Shown here: positions 32,957 to 42,700 of the stretch, piece by piece
How the letters are laid out: each line of letters opens with the position of its first letter
Position numbering within the stretch: the first letter of the stretch is position 1
Assembly (NCBI RefSeq): GCF_000002865.3
Contig: NW_001865042.1
Coordinates: forward strand, 1,222,207 to 1,286,206
DNA from: Monosiga brevicollis MX1
Taxonomy: Eukaryota; Opisthokonta; Choanoflagellata; Craspedida; Salpingoecidae
Direction of reading: 5' to 3'
Length of the DNA: 64,000 nt
Position numbers and translations under genes: made by a program
Notes under the pieces: model-generated
What the model was told of the DNA's origin: nothing
Database searches by the model: none
What the model saw: the letters and a program-made list of their open reading frames with translations, nothing else

Positions 32957-33910
32957 TTAACTGAAGGGGAGGCTCAGAACAACACGCTGTACGGCTTCGA
33001 GCCCGGCCTTTGCAATATTGAAGTCGGACTGTTTAAAATTGCAAAGAAGGTTGATGTTTGGGGCAAAGAAGTGGGGCAGGCTCCTAGAGCCCACCTTTTT
33101 GATCATGAAATCAAGAAGTTCCTTCGTCTTCTCTCGTACCTCTGCCCCGCCAGCGAGGCCGCCTTCTGGGCCAAAGTTGCTGCCCTTCAACTCAAAGAAC
33201 GCCAGCCAGGCCATCTTAAGGTGGTAGCTCTTCAGCTTCGTGCTGCACAGCTTGCGCTTCTCAAAGGCTATGTACTTGACGATGCGGAGGCAAAGTTTAC
33301 TCGAAGGATTGCGTTGGCCTCTGATATACTCCTTCTCCAACATCGATAAAGAGAGGCGCCAGCCCCATCTCCCGTCGTTGCGCGTCTTGGGAATGGCATA
33401 GATCTTCTTCTGCCAGTCCGGGATGATTGAGAGGGGCCCTGGCTCGCACGCACCGTCAACAACAACAGGAACCGCAGGTACAAGGTCTGCAGTCGTGGTG
33501 CCAGGCACGCCACCCACATTGAGGCGCAGGAGCGAGCCCGGACCATTGGCTCGGATAGCGTGCCCTTTGCGCCCCAGGTTCCTGTTGAAATTGTTGCGGT
33601 ACGCCTCAGCACGTTCGCTGACGTCAGCGAGAAAGGCGTCAATAGGGGGGGGCCAATGCACGACGAAGCCCTTGCGTCGGAGCATGTCGCGGTCCCAGTC
33701 TTTCGTCGCCGCCATGACGTCAAACTCGTTAGCGCTCTTGACCTTGAGCCCTTCGTAGGCGCTGCCGGTGTAGAGCATCTCGTATTCGCCACGGAAAAGG
33801 GATGAAACGGCTCTGTCAAAGGCCTCGCGCGCCTCCCTTTTCCCATCCCTGGGGACCTGGACCTCACGCAACAGGTCCGTGTAGGTTTGCGGGCTTGATG
33901 CTGCCATCAT
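32957..33910 (-). CDS. cGAS: cGAS-like nucleotidyltransferase (Mab-21/CD-NTase fold)
   Basis: This is a 317-residue, intronless enzyme. Animal cGAS and cGLR enzymes make cyclic dinucleotides after sensing nucleic acid. The catalytic helix and acids read LYTGSAYEGLKV (GS at 49-50) and NEFDVM (Glu62, Asp64). The third acid is Asp142 in TTADLVPAV. The Mab-21 C-lobe follows: WGWRLSLSMLEKEYI (human WRLSFSHIEKEIL), LCLRIVKYI, LKSYHLKMAWLAFFE (human SSYHVKTAFFHV) and LPHFFAPNINLL (human NYFIPEFNLF). There is no Cys/His insertion between the IEKE helix and the Lys/Tyr helix, so the zinc-ribbon thumb that binds DNA in vertebrate cGAS is missing, and there is no long basic N-terminus. The start is a double ATG (33910/33907); upstream the frame is open but lacks ATG. 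The trigger and product are unknown. Confidence 0.92.
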   Translation of the reverse strand: MMAASSPQTYTDLLREVQVPRDGKREAREAFDRAVSSLFRGEYEMLYTGSAYEGLKVKSANEFDVMAATKDWDRDMLRRKGFVVHWPPPIDAFLADVSERAEAYRNNFNRNLGRKGHAIRANGPGSLLRLNVGGVPGTTTADLVPAVPVVVDGACEPGPLSIIPDWQKKIYAIPKTRNDGRWGWRLSLSMLEKEYIRGQRNPSSKLCLRIVKYIAFEKRKLCSTKLKSYHLKMAWLAFFELKGSNFGPEGGLAGGAEVREKTKELLDFMIKKVGSRSLPHFFAPNINLLCNFKQSDFNIAKAGLEAVQRVVLSLPFS

Positions 33911-35370
33911 GACAGTGGCGTGGCGGAAAAAAAAAAAAAACAGGACTGGATCGTTGAAGAACACGTAAACCGTGTGCGGAGCATCGGTTTTTAGCGTTCA
34001 AGAAGTCCCCCTGCATCGTGTGCTTGTTCATTTCCAAAAAGTCCCCTAGAAAAAGTCCCCAGAAACATGGTTGCTGGTTTGCAAACCGGACAATGCTGAC
34101 AATTTTGCGCGCCGGGAGGCCAGAAAATTGGCGCGCCGGCCTCGATCTGGGCAATGGCAGCGCCAGATCCGGGCGATAAACAGGGATGGGCGAGCTGAGC
34201 ATGCATGAATAGGTAACTGACATACCCTGCATGGCTCCAGTCTAAAAAAAACCAGTGTTTCTATGGCACATCGAGCACCTATGCACTCCTCTGCACCTTG
34301 CTTTGTTTTCGGCTGGCAAATGGCAGCCAGATCTGCCATAACTGCCGATGGCAGCTCACATCAACCCTAAATTTTGCTGTATCCATATTGTGCGTACTAT
34401 ATGGCTTTAGGAAAACCTTGGTTTGGCCAAATCGGCCCAGTATAACCGCCTGGGCACTCCTGTGCGTGAGCTGCACCTCTGTTTACCCTTGCGCTGACGG
34501 GGACCCGAGCAGTTTGCAATGAAAATGGCGGCGCAGCTGGCTGGTTTTAGGCTCATTCAAAAGGCAGCGCATGTGAAATGTATATGGCTCAGTATTGTGG
34601 CATAAAGCCGTCATCTTGATACCTTTTGGGCCGCCAACTTTTGACTGAAAAGTGTTTTGGACCTCTTAAAAAATGGCAGCCACAACACGGCTTATACAAA
34701 CGGCAGCCAAACTAAACATGGCTCATTCGATGCGCCATGCTGTAAAGAGCTAGTACAAGCTGCAGATTTTGAATACTGCGCTCTCAACACCTGTTACATC
34801 TGCCATACTGGGACCATAGCATTTTTTCCTCATTGACCTTTACAAATGGCAGCGCCACACATACTTCTCGGCACTTGACGGCCTTGAAATTGATGTCATT
34901 GGAAACGGCAGTCCTGAATTGTTCTTTAAACTTGGTTTTATTCCCTCCTGCTTCACTATGTTCCTGGTTAGCACTGCCTGTTTTGCTGGCTACAAAACAG
35001 ATTTCCCGACCTGTTCCGGCTTGATCTGAGCCCGGCTGTGGTCCGAATGGCATTTTTCCGACCACAAACCAAGTCCTCAAGACCTCTTTTGCTTCTTTTC
35101 AATCCCAACCAACTAGTATGTTGCCTTGCACCCTTGCGGCTCACGTTCCAAAGGCACCTGGTGCCTGGTCCCTCGTTCCGCACATCTCTCAAACCACCAC
35201 CAATACGCACCAACACAAACACCCCACATTCTTGTGCGGTTGTACCTGCCGCCGAGTTGTTGCTGGTCGTCAACACAAGATTTTCGTTTGTTTTTCGTTT
35301 TTTTTTTTAACATGGCATATACCGTCTCACTTGCGTTGATGGTGCCTGCTTGACACCTCTAGCCAGCACC
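33911..35370. other. 1.46-kb region upstream of the cGAS-like gene; no gene seen
   Basis: It lies between divergent genes. An A run (about 33929-33942) sits just upstream of the cGAS-like ATG. Three AAGTCCCC words occur at 34012-34061. GCGCGCC words at about 34107-34140 form a near-direct repeat, and GATCTGG/CCAGATC (34144-34169) form an inverted repeat with a 12-base loop. From about 34150 to 34920 short GGCAGC words, often as AATGGCAGC, recur about nine times. It is less GC-rich than the flanking genes and has no domain-bearing frame. Confidence 0.5.
34144..34169. repeat. Inverted repeat with 7-bp arms
   Basis: GATCTGG at 34144-34150 pairs with CCAGATC at 34163-34169 around a 12-base loop that contains one of the GGCAGC words. 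It could be a chance hairpin. Confidence 0.4.
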
Positions 35371-35985
35371 ATGACTGTCACTGACCAGATCAAAGAGGCT
35401 ATCACCAAGCTCTGCCCCCCCAACTCTCGCAAGGGTGTCAGCCGTGCTGCCATCAAGCAGTACCTAGGCGATGGCGTCCCTGCTTACCGCATCAACCAGA
35501 GCCTGAAGCACCTTGTCGAGACCGAGCGCGTGGTGCAGACCCGTGACTCCTTCCGCATCCCCGCCGTACGTTGATGGCGCTGCAGTTTTTTTGCCCGAAT
35601 CCCCACATGAGATGGGGACACCGTCTCGACTTGGCAACGAAAATGTCCATCACCCGCCTGACATGAATATTTTGCCTCTGACTCTGCTGGTGCCCCTTTT
35701 GAGTAGAAGGTCAAGGCTGAGGAGAAGGCCGCTGCCAAGAAGAAGGAGACTGCTGCCAAGAAGGCCGCTACCAAGAAGACCACCACTGCTAAGAAGACCA
35801 CCAAGAAGGCGGCCACCACCAAGAAGCCCACCACCACCAAGAAGGCCACGACCACCAAGAAGGCCACGACCACCAAGAAGGCCTCCACCAAGAAACCCAC
35901 GACCACCAAGAAGACCGCCAGCACCAAGAAGACCACCACCAAGAAGCCCTCCGCGAAGAAGACCAAGGCCGCGGCGAGCGCTTAA
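35371..35985 (+). CDS. H1: Linker histone H1
   Basis: Two exons, 35371-35565 and 35707-35985, give 157 residues. Exon 1 is the winged-helix globular domain (TDQIKEAITKLCPPNSRKGV, AAIKQYLGDG, YRINQSLKHLVETERVVQ, SFRIPA). Exon 2 is a Lys/Ala/Thr-rich tail with many TTTKKA/TTKK motifs and no acidic stretch after its first few residues, as in H1 tails that bind linker DNA. The intron (GTACGT donor, TAG acceptor) falls exactly at the globular/tail border in phase 0. The ATG follows CCAGCACC. Short length is usual for protist H1. Confidence 0.93.
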
Positions 35986-36700
35986 GCGTCTTGTCCACGC
36001 TTCTTCATTTTGTTGTGTCTTCATTTCTTTTTGACTACTTGTTGAGTTCCAGTGTTGGATAGCTCGCGCCCTCGAGTCGAACCACCTGTCTGCGTGTTTG
36101 TGTTTGTAGTGGAACCCTCTTTTTGTATTTTTCTTTTTTTGTGAACTCGGGCAGGCCGGGAATGTCGCACGCAGCCATTGCCCGTGTCGTTCTCTGTATT
36201 ACTCTTCTGTTGTTTTGCGTGCGTGCTAGTGTGGATGAAACTTTTTGAGCAGTGCTTTTGAGGCTCCTGTTGAGCGCGCCTATGTGACCAGGCGTTGGCA
36301 CGTTGCTTGGTACACACCCATGTCGCTCTTTATTTCAAGGCGATGAACAAGATATTGATGCTGTCGCGGCGAGGCCGCCATGTCCAGCAATCGACAAAAA
36401 AAATGGTCACCCGTTATGTCTTTGAATGATGTATCTGATTCATGGTGAGGCAAAGTAAAGGGAAACCAGTCAGACTCTTGCTCGATTTGAATTGACGCGT
36501 AAATCGAATTACAAAGGCAAGCCAGCAGTGTAGCACTCGTGTGGACAACCGCATGATGAAACGTGACAACGCGACTGGTGTAAAGCTATTATGCACAAAG
36601 TTTGTTGCTAAAATGATACACACTCGAAAGCGTCACTCTGCCCAATCGACAGGGCTCCTGCAAAGACTTAGCCGTTAAAGAAACGACCTAGTAAAGCAAA
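35986..36700. other. Convergent intergenic region
   Basis: These are the 3' flanks of H1 and the giant coiled-coil gene, about 715 bases. T-rich near 36120-36140. No gene is supported. Confidence 0.6.
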
Positions 36701-39700
36701 CTACATGAAGCGGCCCAGAACGCGTCGAGCCGTGAGCTGCCAAGACAATCTCGAATGCGACTTTTCTGCTCACCCAAACCTCGCTCAGCACGCGCAAAGA
36801 TGAGACTGCATACCCCGCTTTGCTGCGAACGGACGATCTCGCGTTCTTCCTCGTCCAGTTTGAGCAAGTCAGCCACCAACTCGGCTGTTTCCTGCATAAA
36901 CAGTTTCCCATGTTGTGAGTCAAGGCCGCCAAATCACTCTGTACGCGCATGCAAGAAGCTAAATCAGTTTGAGGCGCACCGCTGGTCGAATTCCGGACAG
37001 ATGCTTTAACATGGCATCACGCAGCACCAGGTGATTCTCTTCACTAATCTGTTGCTCCTGGCGCAGCCTGTTCAGCTCTGTCTCCAGAGCATCTAGCTCA
37101 TGTTGCAGTCGCTTCTTGTCGGCTGTCATCTTCATGCACAGCTCGAGGAGGGAATGTGCTTCCTCTGAGTCCGGCTCGGGATGCAAGGCCCGCAAAGCCG
37201 AGGCGAGCGCCGAGTCGGACACCAAGTCGGTTGTGTCGGCAGGCACCGACGATTCAGGAATATCGTTCGAGTTGACAACCGGTTCGGACTGGTTCCTTCC
37301 AGTGTCCTCTGCTGGCTGGTCCAAGCGAGCCAACTTGTGCTCCAACTCCTGGATGACCTCCTCATACTCTTGAATGGTTGCATCTGAAGCTTCTTGATCT
37401 CGCAACAATTGTTCGAGTTCATCTTGAACCTGTCGCAGCTCCTCACGCACATCGCTGAGTTCTTGGCGTGTGCCGGTCAGTTCCTCTTCGAGCAATGCGA
37501 TCCGCGCATCTGCCTCTTTGGTTGTCTGAAGCGGTGGCTCAGCGACAGCGACAGTTGCAGCGGCATTCGAGGCCTGGCTCAACTGCTCTTCAAAAACGTC
37601 CCGCTCGTGCCGCGCCGTTTTCAAGTCAGCTTCGAGGTCAGCAACCCGTGTTGCGGCCGCCCTGTTAGCATCTGCTATCGCCTGAGCTGATGCAGCCTCT
37701 TGATCTTGAAGGCGACTGATGGTGGCAGTCAGCTCATTCTGCACAGTTGCATGCTCATCCTGTAGCGAGGAGTTTTGCTGTCGCTGCTCTTCAAGCTGCT
37801 GCTCGACGGCTTGAAGCTGAGTTTGTGCCTCCAACAAGGCCTTCCGAGTACGCTCCATTTCTTGTGCATGCTTAGTGGTACTTTCTTGACTCGTCGCACG
37901 CTCTGCAGTCAGCTCTTCCAGTTCTTGCAGCAGTTCATCCCGTTCCTGCTCCACGGCCTCAAGCTCGGCCGACAACGCATCCAGGCGCTGCCGCGACTCG
38001 CCAGCAACGTCCGTTTCGTGCTGTGCATGTTGCTTCAGTGCTTGTATTGCTTCATCCCGCTCCCGCTTGAGGGTTGTCAGCTCGGCTCGCAAAGCATGAA
38101 GGTTCTTTTCGGCGGCTTTTGCAGTCACTTGCGCCGCCGCAAGCTGCTCGTTACTCTGAGACAACTCCAACGCCAGTTCCTCGCGCTCTTCATTCGAGGC
38201 ATCCAGCTCGTCCTCGACACCTGCTAATCGGGCCTGCAACGTGTTCAATTTGGTTGCAAGCTGAGCTCTTTCAGCCTCCATTGATGCCAAATTAGCCTGG
38301 GCTTCGGCGTCGACGTGTGCTTGTGCCTCAACCTGAGCGGCGGTGCGCTGTGTTTCCTCTTCATCATGAGCTCGGAGCTTGGCTCGTGCCGTCTTCAATT
38401 CAGCGGCAAAGCCCTGTGCTTTACTTTTCAGCTTTTCGTAGTTGCTGCGCAAAGCCTCATGTTGCTCCTGGAGCTCGTTGAAGCGAGCTCGTGTAGCGTC
38501 GAGCAGTTCTTCATCCTTGGCCTCGACCAGAGCTTGCTGCTGCTGTTCAGACTCATACGCTTCGATCTTGGATTGGCATGCATGGATTTCAGTTTCCTGT
38601 TGCTTGACCTTCAAGCCCACGTGCTGTAGCTCTTCCTCTAATGCAGCCACATGTGTTTGGGCTTCTTCTGCTCGAGCCTCACTAGCTTGCCTTGATAGTT
38701 CCTCCTTGAGTAGTAGCGCTTGCGCAGTCTCAGCGGCTTGCTGAGCTGCTTCCACTTGAGACTGAGCCTGCTGTTCCCGATCAGATAGGTGGTCAAGTTC
38801 CTCTGTGAGCGTGGCCACTTGAGCTTCAAGTTGCTTGGCATCGAGCTGACTGGCTTCACTTGCAGCCCGTGCCGAGTCAAGTTCCTCTGTGAGCGTGGCC
38901 ACTTGAGCCTCGAGTTGCTTGGCATCGAGCTGACTGGCTTCACTTGCAGCCCGTGCCGAGTCAAGCTCTGCGCGAAGAGAAGTCAGGTCTAACTCGAGCT
39001 CCTCCACTTTCGCACGCTGCTCCTGGTCACGAGCTGCATATTGCTGCGTCATCGTGTCAAGCTTGACTTGAGCAGCACTCGCGCGTTCCGCTGCAGCTTG
39101 GTGGGACTCTTGCGCAGCCTCGAGCTGTTGCTGAAGCTCATTCACACTTGACTTATTCTCGACTAGTTCAGGATCAGCTGACTGCTGCATTGCGCGCAAA
39201 GTGATTAACTCCTCTTCCAACGCTTGTCGCGCCCGCATGGCCTTGGCATCATCATCTTGTCGCCGAGCCTCCTGAGCGTCCAGCTCGCGAAGGCGTACGC
39301 GTGCTGCCTTGAGCTCGGAAGCAAAGCTTTGTGCTTTACTCTTTAGCTTGGCATAGTTGACTTGAAGTTGCTCGTGCTCTGCACTCAGCTCCGTGTTTCT
39401 GGCAGTTAAGTCTTCAGAGTTGGTTGCCGGGGCTTTGACTTCTGCCAATTGTTGGCGCAGTGCGGTCAAGTCAAATGAAGCTTGCTCAACCTGCTCCTGA
39501 AGGTCTTTGCACCTGGAGCGCTCATCTTCCAAATCGGCTTGTGTGCGGTCTACTTCGGCCTGGTACGCTTGGCTTTCACGTGCTCGCATTTCGAGCAAAG
39601 CCATATAATGCCCGAGATGACCGTTTCGAGCCGCAACCTCATCTTGTAGACGCTGGCAGTTCTCGAGAAGGTGTGCCTTTTCAGCGCGCAGTACCTCAAG

Positions 39701-42700
39701 TAACGGATCCGCGTCAGCTTGCTCTGTTGCCGATGCCGATGACGAGGTGCGGTGAGCCGTCACCTCGTCATGCAATCGCAAGCAGGCTTCTCGAACAGAG
39801 CGATGAGAACAGCGCAAAGAGGCCATCTGGGCGTGTGCAGTTGTTTGGGCGTGGGCCAAATCGGCAAGGGCCGAGGCTGCAATCTTAACACTTGTCTTGC
39901 TGACCGGATTGGCCAAAGCGGTGCTTCTGGTCGCGTGTAAGCCAGTCAGATAAGCAACGAATTCGTCTTGATCGATCTGACCGTCTTGATCGGGGTCCAT
40001 CTTCTGGAAAAGCTCTTGCCATCCACTTTGATCCACCCCAAATGCGGCACGCAGCTCCTGGTGCTCCTTCAACATCTTTTTGACCTAGGCCAAGTCCAGA
40101 ATCGAAACAGGGTGAGTAGAAAGCAGACGTAATTTGACACGCAAAGGCAAGAGCCAAGCTAGCGCAAACTTGTAAAACCTTGAAATTTCGACTCTGCGAT
40201 CAATCTCACCTCATTGTGACTGAGTTGCCCATCAGCATTGACATCAGCAGCGTTGAACAGCGACCGCGCTTGCTCCACCAACTAAATCGCATTTGCGGTC
40301 TCAGGTGAGCACACGGATGATAATTGTTACACGTTGCACGACAATTGGGCTTACCGAGGAAATATCAAGAGACGCATCGTTCTCATAAGCTTGCGAGGTT
40401 GTCACAGCCGAGTCAAGGTTTTGAGAATCAAGTCGTACAAGTAGCTGATCTCGCTCATTTTCAAGGGCTGCGACACGTGCCTCCCAGGCACTGACTGCAC
40501 GATCATGGTCCCGGGCATTGGTCCTCGCAGCCTTGAGCTCCGTTGCAAACGCTTGTGCCTTATGTTTAAGCTTGTCAAACTTGGCTTGCAAAACGCTGAG
40601 TTCAGAATTTGTTGACTTGGGCGATTCTCCAGACTGCGTCGACGTCTCAAGAACGCGAAACTGCTCAGCTTCCTTCTGTAATTGCGCGATTTGGGCCCGC
40701 GCCTCTTCCAGCTCGGGCTGAGACGAAGCGCCTGATCCTCCTTGGCTTCGTTCTGCAGCTGCTTGATCTGCTCCTGAGCCTCCTTGGCCTCGCTCTGCAG
40801 CTGCTCGATCTGGGCCCGCGCCTCTTCCAGCTCGGCCTGAAAAGAAGCGCCTTCCTCCTTGGCCTCGTTCTGCAGCTGTTCGAGCCTCTCGTTCTCCTGC
40901 GCCTGCCCTTCGCCTCGTTCTGCAGCTGCTCGATCTGCTCCTGAGCCTCCTTGGCCTCGCTCTGCAGCTGCTCGATCTGGGCCCGCGCCTCTTCCAGCTC
41001 GGCCTGAGACGAAGCGCCTTCCTCCTTCGCCTCGTTCTGCAGCTGTTTGATCTGCTCCTGAGCCTCCTTGGCCTCGCTCTGCAGCTGCTCGATCTGCTCC
41101 TGAGCCTCCTTGGCCTCGCTCTGCAGCTGCTCGATCTGGGCCCGCGCCTCTTCCAGCTCGGCCTGAAAAGAAGCTCCTTCCTCCTTCGCCTCGTTCTGCA
41201 GCTGTTCGATCTGGGCCCGCGCCCCCTTCGCCTCGTTCTGCAGCTGCTCGATCTGCTCCTGAGCCCCCTTCGCCTCGTTCTGCAGCTGCTCGATCTGCTC
41301 CTGAGCCTCCTTGGCCTCGCTCTGCAGCTGCTCGATCTGGGCCCGCGCCTCTTCCAGCTCGGCCTGAGACGAAGCGCCTTCCTCCTTCGCCTCGTTCTGC
41401 AGCTGTTTGATCTGCTCCTGAGCCCCCTTCGCCTCGTTCTGCAGCTGCTCGATCTGCTCCTGAGCCTCCTTGGCCTCGCTCTGCAGCTGCTCGATCTGGG
41501 CCCGCGCCTCTTCCAGCTCGGCCTGAGACGAAGCGCCTTCCTCCTTCGCCTCGTTCTGCAGCTGTTTGATCTGCTCCTGAGCCTCCTTGGCCTCGCTCTG
41601 CAGCTGCTCGATCTGCTCCTGAGCCTCCTTGGCCTCGCTCTGCAGCTGCTCGATCTGGGCCCGCGCCTCTTCCAGCTCGGCCTGAAAAGAAGCTCCTTCC
41701 TCCTTCGCCTCGTTCTGCAGCTGTTCGATCTGGGCCCGCGCCCCCTTCGCCTCGTTCTGCAGCTGCTCGATCTGCTCCTGAGCCCCCTTCGCCTCGTTCT
41801 GCAGCTGCTCGATCTGCTCCTGAGCCTCCTTGGCCTCGCTCTGCAGCTGCTCGATCTGGGCCCGCGCCTCTTCCAGCTCGGCCTGAGACGAAGCGCCTTC
41901 CTCCTTCGCCTCGTTCTGCAGCTGTTTGATCTGCTCCTGAGCCCCCTTCGCCTCGTTCTGCAGCTGCTCGATCTGCTCCTGAGCCTCCTTGGCCTCGCTC
42001 TGCAGCTGCTCGATCTGGGCCCGCGCCTCTTCCAGCTCGGCCTGAGACGAAGCGCCTTCCTCCTTGGCTTCGTTCTGCAGCTGTTCGATCTGCTCCTTCG
42101 CCTCCTTCGCCTCGTTCTGCAGCTGCTCGATCTGCTCCTGAGCCTCCTTGGCCTCGCTCTGCAGCTGCTCGATCTGGGCCCGCACCTCTTCCAGCTCGGC
42201 CTGAGAAGAAGCGCCTTCCTCCTTTGCAGCTGTTCGATCTGGGCCCGCGCCGCTTCCAGCTCGGCCTGAGAAGAAGCGCCTTCCTCCTTCGCCTCGCTCT
42301 GCAGCTGCTCGATCTGCTCCTGAGCCCCCTTGGCCTCGCTCTGCAGCTGCTCGATCTGCTCCTGAGCCTCCTTGGCCTCGCTCTGCAGCTGCTCGATCTG
42401 GGCCCGCGCCTCTTCCAGCTCGGCCTGAGACGAAGCCCCTTCCTCCTTCGCCTCGTTCTGCAGCTGCTCGATCTGCTCCTGAGCCTCCTTGGCCTCGTTC
42501 TGCAGCTGTTTGATCTGCTCCTGAGCCTCCTTGGCCTCGCTCTGCAGCTGCTCGATCTGCTCCTGAGCCTCCTTGGCCTCGCTCTGCAGCTGTTCGATCT
42601 GGGCCCGCGCCTCTTCCAGCTCGGCCTGAGAAGAAGCGCCTTCCTCCTTCGCCTCGTTCTGCAGCTGTTCAATCTGCTCCTGGGCGTTGCTTAGATCGGC

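Noticed and set aside
33911-33964. N-terminal extension of the cGAS-like protein
   Set aside because: The frame is open but has no ATG and reads a poly-Phe run from the A/T tract; the double ATG at 33910 is the natural start.
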